Positions 1-4,436 of a stretch of DNA of 5,175 bases are shown one piece after another. The stretch is from Promethearchaeota archaeon. GTDB lineage: Archaea > Asgardarchaeota > Lokiarchaeia > Sigyniarchaeales > SOKP01. The stretch lies in assembly GCA_016840695.1 (NCBI GenBank), contig JAEORV010000165.1, positions 1 to 5,175 of the forward strand, read 5' to 3'. The translations under genes and the position numbers were made by a program. The stretch's first letter is position 1. Each line of letters opens with the position of its first letter. The notes below the pieces were generated by a model, which was given only the letters and a program-made list of their open reading frames with translations, ran no database searches and was not told where the DNA came from.

Positions 1-5
1 TCTAA

Positions 6-503
6 AAGTACAATTGGGAAAAACCTTTTACGGACGATATTTTGGCTTATATGTTCAAAAAATTACCGGATGGCGTAAATTTAACCATGATTTGTGACTC
101 CTTCCATAGTGGTAGTATGAGCAGAAGCATAGATAATCCAAATGGTAATAGAGTAAAATTTTTAGCTCCGCCTATTGATATTAGACATCGATCGTTTGGC
201 AAACAATTACCTAAAAGTAAGATCGGCAAAAAACAAGGCGATCGAAATAAGTTTCAACGACACGTGTTGCTTTCAGGATGTAAAGACGATCAAACTTCTG
301 CCGATGCCCATATAGGCGGTCAATATCAAGGAGCCTTTACTTGGGCTTTGACCAAAGCTGTAAAAGATAATCCCAATTGTACTTTTAGACAAGCGCATAG
401 GGAGGCTTTAAAATTAATTAAATTACGTAAATACGCGCAGACTCCACAAATAAGTGGATCTGCGGAATTATTGGAACGTCCAATATTTGGCGGAACGAAA
501 TAA
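6..503 (+). CDS. Caspase-family (peptidase C14) protein, C-terminal part, catalytic Cys replaced by Phe
   Basis: This is the second half of a caspase/metacaspase-like domain. The reading frame is open from 6 to the TAA at 501-503. Codons 6-41 read like family sequence (NWEKPFTDDIL), so coding starts upstream of the first possible start, a TTG at 42. An in-frame TAA lies at 3-5, so the gene is cut by the window edge and is also broken by a stop or frameshift there. Counting from TTG 42, residues 14-24 read LTMICDSFHSG. The family motif is D-x-C-H-S-G and the Cys is the nucleophile, so Phe21 (TTC, 102-104) replaces it. The rest is well kept: LLSGCKDDQTSADA, the YQGAFTWAL helix, and the closing QTPQISG and RPIFGG. 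The His of the catalytic dyad would lie upstream and is not visible. An active protease is unlikely as written. It may be a non-catalytic caspase homologue or a decaying gene. A terminator follows, so it ends its transcript. Confidence 0.8.
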   Translation, partial: KYNWEKPFTDDILAYMFKKLPDGVNLTMICDSFHSGSMSRSIDNPNGNRVKFLAPPIDIRHRSFGKQLPKSKIGKKQGDRNKFQRHVLLSGCKDDQTSADAHIGGQYQGAFTWALTKAVKDNPNCTFRQAHREALKLIKLRKYAQTPQISGSAELLERPIFGGTK

Positions 504-510
504 AACTAAT

Positions 511-533
511 GGAGCTAAAACGCTCCCTTTTTT
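511..533 (+). terminator. Rho-independent terminator after the caspase-like gene
   Basis: GGAGC (511-515) pairs with GCTCC (522-526) around a 6-base loop, followed by CTTTTTT. It starts 8 bases after the stop codon and separates the caspase-like gene from the next operon. Confidence 0.8.
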
Positions 534-558
534 ATCTAGCAAAATAATAAAATTATTC

Positions 559-564
559 TATAAT
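559..564 (+). promoter_or_regulatory. Possible -10 box (TATAAT) of the accessory operon
   Basis: A perfect TATAAT lies between the terminator and the start at 594, where a promoter is expected. I see no convincing -35 hexamer 16-18 bases upstream and no extended -10 TGn. In DNA this A+T rich the match is weak evidence alone; its position supports it. Confidence 0.4.
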
Positions 565-593
565 ATATATAACGACCACGATAGGAGATATAA

Positions 594-902
594 GTGAGTG
601 AATTATCTGATTACATAAACGGAATTTTAAAAAAAGAAGGGGTATGTGAAATACCCATGAAATTTTTTATAAAAGAATGGTTCAAGGGTAGGCCGATTTC
701 AGACAAAGATTTTGTAAAAAAGTTGTTTGATTTTGAAAAAAAACACAAGCTTGATCACGTAATGGTATTGAACAGCGTTAACAAGCAGGTTATTTCAGTA
801 AGATTCTGGCGTATAAAGGAGATTAAGCAAATTGCCGAAAATACAAATAACGATGTCGGACCAGGACAAGAAGAGGCTAAAACAACTACTAGTGGTGTAT
901 AA
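594..902 (+). CDS. Hypothetical phage protein, 102 aa
   Basis: I do not recognise this protein. The GTG start at 594 is chosen for the AGGAG at 583-587, six bases upstream. Residues 1-75 look like a compact mixed helix/strand domain: an amphipathic N-terminal helix (SDYINGILKKEG), a basic helical middle with aromatic residues, then a strand-like VISVRFWRI. That order resembles a small winged-helix fold, but this is only an impression. From about residue 80 the sequence becomes a polar tail (NTNNDVGPGQEEAKTTTSG) that looks disordered. The last 50 bases overlap another small ORF (853-999) in a different frame, and the polar tail may partly reflect that. It appears to be the first gene of the operon. 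Confidence 0.7.
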   Translation: MSELSDYINGILKKEGVCEIPMKFFIKEWFKGRPISDKDFVKKLFDFEKKHKLDHVMVLNSVNKQVISVRFWRIKEIKQIAENTNNDVGPGQEEAKTTTSGV

Positions 903-999
903 AGAAGGTAGAGAAGAGTATCAATCTTTTGAAGATTTCGTAAATGAAATAATATACAATACGTTTGAATTATCTAAAAATATTTCTAAATGGTGTTAG
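853..999 (+). CDS. Small hypothetical protein, 48 aa, overlapping its neighbour and ending in TAG
   Basis: ATG 853 to TAG 997-999 encodes 48 residues, MSDQDKKRLKQLLVVYKEGR through EIIYNTFELSKNISKWC. It looks like a real small helical, charged protein: a basic first helix, then a segment rich in acidic, aromatic and Ile residues. It is the only ORF filling 903-1008. It overlaps the preceding gene by 50 bases and the ATG has no strong Shine-Dalgarno site. GTG 892, with AGAGG at 872-876, is an alternative start about 15 bases away. The TAG is part of the next gene's ribosome binding site (TAGGAGGG). It is the only TAG ending a plausible gene here, and it lies in frame with the next gene, which matters given the CTA-anticodon tRNA at 3781. 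Function unknown. Confidence 0.5.
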   Translation: MSDQDKKRLKQLLVVYKEGREEYQSFEDFVNEIIYNTFELSKNISKWC

Positions 1000-1008
1000 G
1001 AGGGAATT

Positions 1009-1299
1009 ATGCCTTATGTAAAACAAGAAAAAAGGCCTACTTTAGATCTCATAGTTGAATTAATGAGTAAATTGGATATAAAGGCCGATGGAGATTTAAA
1101 TTACGTTTTGTTTGCGTTTTGCAAAAGATACGTATTTCCAAGTTACAATAATTACAAAAATTATTGCGGAGAACTTCGTCAATGCGCTACTGAGATAGAA
1201 AGAAGAATGCTAGACCCGTATGAAGATGTTAAAAAAGATGAAAATGGCGACGTATACGGCCCGGAAATGGGTAGTACGCTAAAAAAGGAGGAATTATGA
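1009..1299 (+). CDS. Conserved small phage protein of the MPYxKxE type (DUF6899-like), 96 aa
   Basis: The N-terminus MPYVKQEKRPTLD and the block GDLNYVLFAFCKRYV...SYNNYKNYCGELRQCATEIERRMLDPYEDVKKDENGDVY match a small protein common in phage and prophage genomes. I believe it is catalogued as DUF6899; the number is from memory, the family resemblance is stronger. No enzymatic motif is visible and no function is established to my knowledge. The canonical MPY beginning supports ATG 1009, which has AGGAGGG at 998-1004. The stop overlaps the next start by 4 bases (ATGA, 1296-1299), which suggests translational coupling. The reading frame continues upstream through TAG 997-999 into the 48-residue ORF. 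Confidence 0.85.
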   Translation: MPYVKQEKRPTLDLIVELMSKLDIKADGDLNYVLFAFCKRYVFPSYNNYKNYCGELRQCATEIERRMLDPYEDVKKDENGDVYGPEMGSTLKKEEL

Positions 1300-1661
1300 A
1301 AGGAATTATTTATTTAGGATTACCATATACACATAAAGATCCAAGTATAGAAGATTTTAGAGCGGACGTTTCTGACATAATAGCGGCCGACCTATTTGTA
1401 CAAGGCTATATCGTGTTTGCTCCAATTAGTTCTTGGCATCATATAGCAAGAAAACATGATTTACCTGGGGATTACCATTCCTGGGAAGAATTAAATAGAG
1501 TGTTTATGCATAAATGTGAAAAATTGTTGATTATTACTTTGCCGGGGTGGGAAGATTCCGTTGGCGTAAACGCCGAAATGAAACTAGCTAATAAATATGT
1601 CATACAAATAGAAAAGATAGACCCTACCCCATATATAAAAAAATTATCTAAAGGGAAATAA
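1296..1661 (+). CDS. DUF1937 family protein (nucleoside deoxyribosyltransferase-like fold), 121 aa
   Basis: Family features run in order: an N-terminal strand YLGLPYTH (residues 6-13; the family usually has YLASPYSH), a helix with charged residues, VFAPISSWHHIAR (40-52), HDLPGDYHSW (54-63), and the hallmark LPGWEDSVGVNAEMKLA (82-98). These define DUF1937, small proteins with a nucleoside 2-deoxyribosyltransferase-like Rossmann fold. Glu94 in the S-x-G-V-x-x-E motif corresponds in position to the catalytic Glu of true deoxyribosyltransferases, but activity of DUF1937 has not been shown to my knowledge. Length is normal for the family. AAGGAGG upstream of ATG 1296 is a strong ribosome binding site, and the start overlaps the previous stop. 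A second protein of the same fold superfamily lies two genes downstream. Confidence 0.88.
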   Translation: MKGIIYLGLPYTHKDPSIEDFRADVSDIIAADLFVQGYIVFAPISSWHHIARKHDLPGDYHSWEELNRVFMHKCEKLLIITLPGWEDSVGVNAEMKLANKYVIQIEKIDPTPYIKKLSKGK

Positions 1662-1663
1662 TC

Positions 1664-1885
1664 ATGGGTGGAAAAATAGAACTAGATTCTGATGCGACGC
1701 ATTTCCAATGTGAAAGTTGTAAAAGTATAAAAAGAGTAAAAGATGGCGTATATAAAGCCAAGACCGCTTACGGATGTAATTTAAAAAGTACTCAAAACAA
1801 TATAAGATTTTACGTTGGGTGGGTTTTATTATGTAAAGATTGCTATTTTGGCAAAAAAGAAGATACAAATGAAAAGGAGATTTAA
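1664..1885 (+). CDS. Small zinc-binding (two CxxC) phage protein, 73 aa
   Basis: Two Cys pairs, C16-x2-C19 and C57-x2-C60, make this a likely four-Cys zinc ribbon, with H13 and C38 as extra candidate ligands. Between the pairs lies a strand-rich segment (VKDGVYKAKTAYG, then FYVGWVLLC). Such proteins are common among phage accessory genes; role and partner are unknown. ATG 1664 follows the previous stop by two bases and has AAGGGA at 1651-1656. The end runs up to the ribosome binding site of the next gene, AAGGAGA at 1874-1880, which lies within its last codons. Confidence 0.75.
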   Translation: MGGKIELDSDATHFQCESCKSIKRVKDGVYKAKTAYGCNLKSTQNNIRFYVGWVLLCKDCYFGKKEDTNEKEI

Positions 1886-1886
1886 A

Positions 1887-2375
1887 ATGGAGAAAAAGAA
1901 GAAAAGGCATTTTGTGTATCTTGCTGGTAATATCAGTAACGATCCAAGGACTTATGAATGGCGGGAAAAGTTTGAATCAGCTATGGAAGATGAACCAAAG
2001 GTGATTGTGGTTAATCCGTGTGCTAATAAGTTCAACCAAGCCATGCGGAATGCCACAGCGGATGGTTTGGCGTTTGCAAAAGAAGCTAAGAAACGATCAC
2101 AAAAGATCTTACGAGCCAAAGATTATCAGCTAGTGAAGATGTGCAGCGCCATTGTGGTTAACCTGGCATTGTCAAGTCCTGAGAAACCCCTGGTTGGGAC
2201 CATTCAGGAATTAACTTGGGCAAGGGACGTGTTTTACGTACCCGTCATCGCGATCACTGAGGGAGTGGATAATATTTACACGTCTCACCCATGGATTGAT
2301 GAATGCTGTTCGGCCAAAGTAGGGACTGTAGAAGAAGCCGCCGATATGATTAAAATTTTCTTTTTGGATTATTGA
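1887..2375 (+). CDS. Nucleoside 2-deoxyribosyltransferase-like protein, 162 aa
   Basis: The fold signature is clear. VYLAGNIS (residues 10-17) is the first Rossmann strand and substrate loop. WREKFE (25-30) begins the first helix, and VIVVNPC (39-45) is the second strand. D79 and AIVVNL (88-93) precede the family motif GTIQELTWA (104-112), where Glu108 matches the catalytic nucleophile. Enzymes of this family exchange or hydrolyse the base of deoxynucleosides or deoxynucleotides; the substrate cannot be read from sequence. Length fits the family (about 150-165). ATG 1887 is preferred over the in-frame ATG 1815 because AAGGAGA sits 6 bases upstream and the longer form would overlap the zinc protein. 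Base use is unlike the neighbours: about 46% GC in 1921-2340 against about 28% in 2701-3000, with more AAG, CGG and GTG codons. This suggests recent acquisition. Confidence 0.85.
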   Translation: MEKKKKRHFVYLAGNISNDPRTYEWREKFESAMEDEPKVIVVNPCANKFNQAMRNATADGLAFAKEAKKRSQKILRAKDYQLVKMCSAIVVNLALSSPEKPLVGTIQELTWARDVFYVPVIAITEGVDNIYTSHPWIDECCSAKVGTVEEAADMIKIFFLDY

Positions 2376-2376
2376 T

Positions 2377-2580
2377 ATGAAATTCAATGACGACGAAATG
2401 TTTTGTAAAAAATGTTTTTTGAGAGATGGTTTCTTTACAGGGGGCGGAAGCTGGTCCCCAAACGCTTGTCCCATATGTGGCGGTACGGAAACCATTTTAT
2501 ATAAAAACATGAATAATAAACAACGAAGAATTGCTTCAAAATTACAAAAAGAATGGTGGATTAAAAAATATGGGAATTAA
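2377..2580 (+). CDS. Small zinc-ribbon phage protein, 67 aa
   Basis: C10-x2-C13 and C31-x2-C34 flank a Gly-rich loop (GGGSWSPNACPICGG), a standard four-Cys zinc ribbon. The C-terminal third is basic with Trp and Tyr (KQRRIASKLQKEWWIKKYG), which could bind nucleic acid, but that is inference. ATG 2377 begins one base after the previous stop and has no clear Shine-Dalgarno site, so it is probably translated by coupling. Its end overlaps the next gene by 11 bases. Function unknown. Confidence 0.75.
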   Translation: MKFNDDEMFCKKCFLRDGFFTGGGSWSPNACPICGGTETILYKNMNNKQRRIASKLQKEWWIKKYGN

Positions 2581-3340
2581 AAAAAATAAATTATTAAGAT
2601 TATGTCATAAAGTTTTGCCAAAAATTATAAATAGAAAAATTTCTAGCACGCATAAAATTGCCGGAATTACAATAGCTGGGGGTTATTCTGACGTCCGCAG
2701 GCTTTTGTGGGGTGATTCAGATATAATTGAATTCTGGTTGGAAGATTTTAACGAGGATATGAAGGAAGCTTTTGAACATATAGTAAAAATATATGATCTG
2801 TATTTGAAAAATGATCCAAATTGGCATTATATTTGGGAAGGTGATTATACTTTAATCCGGTGTTCTTATAAATATGTAGATAAAATAAGTAAATATCTTG
2901 ATGCGAATAACGTTAAATATAGATATCCATCAACGTGGTCTGAAAGTACTTATGCTACTCATACGTATCAAAACATATATAAAAAAATATTTCATTATAC
3001 CTCCGTATTGTCTATAGAAATGTATAAAAATGGCGATAAAGACCATTACATTACTCTTGCGGCAGACAGAATGATTCACGTATTTTTGTTACAAGCCATT
3101 TATATAGCGGAAATAAACGGAGATTTGGATTTTTATCGAGACGCCGGTTTCGAACCTCATATGTGGGAAGCAAGTAAAATGTCTGATTTGACTAAATTTA
3201 GATCATTCCACATAGGATTAATTCAAGGTGAGCACAGAGCAATAAATCAATATAAGAAAAAGTTTGATGAAATGGAAGAAATGAAAAATAAATCTAGCAA
3301 AAATGAAAATGTATCCTATAATAATAGTAAGGAGGAATAA
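2570..3340 (+). CDS. Hypothetical phage protein, 256 aa, unrecognised
   Basis: I do not recognise this protein. ATG 2570 is chosen because GGTGGA at 2555-2560 precedes it and the sequence from MGIKKNK looks natural. The frame is also open to a TTG at 2531, adding 13 residues that only mirror the zinc gene. Visible parts are a basic N-terminus; IAGITIAGGYSDVRRLLWGDSD; a middle rich in Trp, Tyr and Asp (FWLEDF, NWHYIWEGDYTLIRCSYKYVDKISKYLD); a helical stretch (HYITLAADRMIHVFLLQAIYIAEI); and a charged, Asn/Lys/Ser-rich tail from about residue 225 that is probably disordered. No signal peptide or membrane segment is evident. The His/Asp-rich ADRMIHVFLLQA and FRSFHIGLIQGEHRA could be active-site or metal-binding helices, but I cannot assign an activity. 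GGAGGA near its 3' end serves the start codon at 3343. Confidence 0.75.
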   Translation: MGIKKNKLLRLCHKVLPKIINRKISSTHKIAGITIAGGYSDVRRLLWGDSDIIEFWLEDFNEDMKEAFEHIVKIYDLYLKNDPNWHYIWEGDYTLIRCSYKYVDKISKYLDANNVKYRYPSTWSESTYATHTYQNIYKKIFHYTSVLSIEMYKNGDKDHYITLAADRMIHVFLLQAIYIAEINGDLDFYRDAGFEPHMWEASKMSDLTKFRSFHIGLIQGEHRAINQYKKKFDEMEEMKNKSSKNENVSYNNSKEE

Positions 3341-3452
3341 AAATGTTATAGGACAAAAGACTTGACATGGGATAGGTTGCTAAATTGCGACCTCCATAAT
3401 TGTAACTCAACACAGAACCGTGTAGGTAAAATATAGAAAGGAGCTTACAGTT
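3341..3452 (+). other. Gap with a broken or amber-interrupted mini-ORF
   Basis: AGGAGG (3330-3335) is perfectly spaced for ATG 3343, but that frame reads ATG-TTA-TAG, with a second TAG eight codons later and TAA at 3397-3399. The next frame over (3344-3433, TAG 3434-3436) looks more protein-like: YRTKDLTWDRLLNCDLHNCN followed by STQNRVGKI. Removing one T from ATGTTATAGG would give a 30-codon gene with an ideal start. A separate internal start at TTG 3362, with AGGA 8 bases upstream, would give 24 residues. Either this is a frameshifted small Cys-containing gene, or an 18-codon ORF needing UAG suppression, or non-coding. Confidence 0.35.
3375..3392 (+). repeat. Inverted repeat (hairpin) before the CxxC/HxH gene
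   Basis: GGTTGC (3375-3380) pairs with GCGACC (3387-3392), with one G-U pair, around a 6-base loop. No T-run follows, so it is not a terminator. It may be an RNA element in the leader of the gene at 3453, or just part of the mini-ORF. Confidence 0.35.
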
Positions 3453-3818
3453 ATGGAGAAAACAATGAGCACTCTAAAACAATGGTTAAAAAATAATGGT
3501 AAAAAGATTAGAGAATTAAAATATTTACATAAAAAATATCAAAGAAAAGGATATAATTTTTCTGGGATTGATTACGAAGGCTACTGTAAATTTTGTGACA
3601 ACATAGTGTATTTAAATGATTTAAGAAGGGAGTATAGGCATAGACACATAGCTTATTCTGAATTGAGGGGAAAAACGAGAGAACAAATAGAATCTTCTTA
3701 TCCATATCATTGGCAGCCCAAATGGCGATGGCCAAATGAAGATAAGATAAAATTAATCAAAAGGGAATACGGTCCTAATAGCGCACATGGCCGAATGGTT
3801 GAAGGCGGCGGGCTCTAA
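3453..3818 (+). CDS. Small putative metal-binding (CxxC...HxH) protein, 121 aa, 3' end inside the tRNA gene
   Basis: I do not recognise this protein. It is basic, with a helical Lys-rich N-terminus (residues 9-32), then C45-x2-C48 and H63-x-H65, a possible zinc site. An aromatic segment follows (YPYHWQPKWRWPNED, about 83-97). ATG 3453 has AAAGGAG at 3437-3443, 9 bases upstream; ATG 3465 is an alternative with GGAG close by. Codons 110-121 (SAHGRMVEGGGL) are the 5' part of the tRNA, and the TAA at 3816-3818 overlaps its anticodon. The native C-terminus was therefore probably lost or replaced when the tRNA came to lie here. If the tRNA is processed from this transcript, RNase P would cleave before 3781 and remove the stop codon from the message. 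Confidence 0.65.
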   Translation: MEKTMSTLKQWLKNNGKKIRELKYLHKKYQRKGYNFSGIDYEGYCKFCDNIVYLNDLRREYRHRHIAYSELRGKTREQIESSYPYHWQPKWRWPNEDKIKLIKREYGPNSAHGRMVEGGGL

Positions 3819-3858
3819 CCCCGCTTTTTTGGGGGTTCGAATCCCTCTGTGCGCACCA
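3781..3858 (+). tRNA. Amber-suppressor tRNA, anticodon CTA (reads UAG)
   Basis: The cloverleaf is complete. The 7-bp acceptor stem is GCGCACA (3781-3787) with TGTGCGC (3848-3854), all Watson-Crick. T8 and G9 follow, then the D stem GCC/GGC (3790-3792, 3804-3806) with GG in its loop. The anticodon stem is GCGGG/CCCGC (3808-3812, 3820-3824) with loop CTCTAAC. The T stem GGGGG/CCCTC encloses loop TTCGAAT (3836-3842). The discriminator is A3855 and the CCA (3856-3858) is encoded. The loop places T33 before anticodon CTA (3815-3817), complementary to UAG. The D arm (TGGCCGAATGGTTGAAGGC) resembles serine/leucine class II tRNAs, yet the variable region is only TTTTTT. A73 argues against standard serine identity. 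The charged amino acid cannot be assigned. It is not tRNA-Pyl, as it has T8-G9, GG in the D loop and TTCGA. It shares a transcript with the gene upstream and ends at the terminator at 3866. Confidence 0.93.
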
Positions 3859-3865
3859 GTATTTT

Positions 3866-3887
3866 AGGGATCGATCCCTTTGTTTTT
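3866..3887 (+). terminator. Rho-independent terminator after the tRNA
   Basis: AGGGA (3866-3870) and TCCCT (3875-3879) pair around TCGA, followed by TTGTTTTT. It begins 7 bases after the encoded CCA, so it ends the tRNA transcript and isolates it from the lysis genes. Confidence 0.85.
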
Positions 3888-3922
3888 ATAGGAAGCATTA
3901 TAAACCTTTGGGAGAATAAAAA

Positions 3923-4435
3923 ATGGAACTAAGAACTGGTGATATAATACTTACCTGTAAAAATTCTTTAATAGTAAAATTTATGAGATTATTTCAGAAA
4001 GATCCAGTGCATTGGGGACACGTTTTAGTTGTAAAAGATAGTACAACCGCATGGGAAGCCCACTGGACTTTAAGAGAAACAAATATACAAAAAGTTTTGG
4101 ACAAAGAACGTGAATTTCTTGTTATGCGTATGAATAATCTAACCAAAGCTAATAGGGAGGCTATGAAAAAAATAGCCCCGAAATTATTAGGATATCCATA
4201 TGGAGTTTGGCGTATAGTTTTACAAGCTCTTGATCATATTTTTAACACAAATTGGTTTACTAAAAGAGCTGATTGTAAATATATTCAAGTGTATTCAAGT
4301 TATGCGGCTTGGATTTATTATGTAGCTTGTAAATATAAATTTAATGACGTAAATTGGCAATCTTGCGAGCCAGACGACGTTGAGGATGATTTCATATTAT
4401 ATAAAGATAGATGGACGTTAATAGGAAGAAGGTAA
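3923..4435 (+). CDS. Permuted NlpC/P60 (YiiX-like) family protein, catalytic Cys position is Tyr, 170 aa
   Basis: The order fits the circularly permuted papain-like NlpC/P60 proteins found in phages. GDIILT (residues 6-11) is followed by WGHVLVV (31-37) with the catalytic His33, then AWEAHW (43-48), VMRM (67-70) and a helix with LLGYPYG (88-94). The final motif is IQVYSSYAAWIYY (121-133). In relatives the last motif reads C-S-x-x-V/A-A, with Cys as nucleophile; here Tyr124 (TAT, 4292-4294) holds that place. One base change from TGT would explain it. As written, cysteine peptidase or amidase activity is doubtful. Cys118 lies six residues away but is not in the usual position. ATG 3923 has GGGAG at 3910-3914. 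The amidase follows after one base, so the pair probably acts in wall degradation or lysis. No signal peptide or membrane segment is seen. Confidence 0.75.
   Translation: MELRTGDIILTCKNSLIVKFMRLFQKDPVHWGHVLVVKDSTTAWEAHWTLRETNIQKVLDKEREFLVMRMNNLTKANREAMKKIAPKLLGYPYGVWRIVLQALDHIFNTNWFTKRADCKYIQVYSSYAAWIYYVACKYKFNDVNWQSCEPDDVEDDFILYKDRWTLIGRR
4282..4300 (+). repeat. Short tandem repeat, TATTCAAGT x2 (period 10)
   Basis: TATTCAAGT occurs at 4282-4290 and 4292-4300, separated by G. It lies across the codons for IQVYSS of the NlpC/P60-like protein, and the second copy begins exactly with the Tyr codon that replaces the expected catalytic Cys. Confidence 0.8.
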
Positions 4436-4436
4436 T

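Noticed and set aside
1815..1886. Longer start (ATG 1815) for the deoxyribosyltransferase gene
   Set aside because: It would overlap the CxxC protein by 71 bases, and AAGGAGA at 1874-1880 points to ATG 1887.
2211..2510. Minus-strand ORF of 99 codons, and other minus-strand ORFs at 47-229, 1662-1910 and 3508-3735
   Set aside because: They lie opposite well-supported + strand genes, lack protein-like sequence and ribosome binding sites.
2531..2569. TTG 2531 as start of the 256-residue protein
   Set aside because: It has a weak ribosome binding site and the added residues only mirror the zinc-ribbon gene in another frame; ATG 2570 fits better.
3362..3390. TTGACA as a promoter -35 box
   Set aside because: No -10-like hexamer lies 16-18 bases downstream (TTGCGA at 3385); it falls within the mini-ORF.
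3781..3858. tRNA-Pyl, the other natural tRNA with anticodon CTA
   Set aside because: It has two bases between acceptor and D stem, GG in the D loop, TTCGA in the T loop and a 5-bp anticodon stem. tRNA-Pyl lacks these features.
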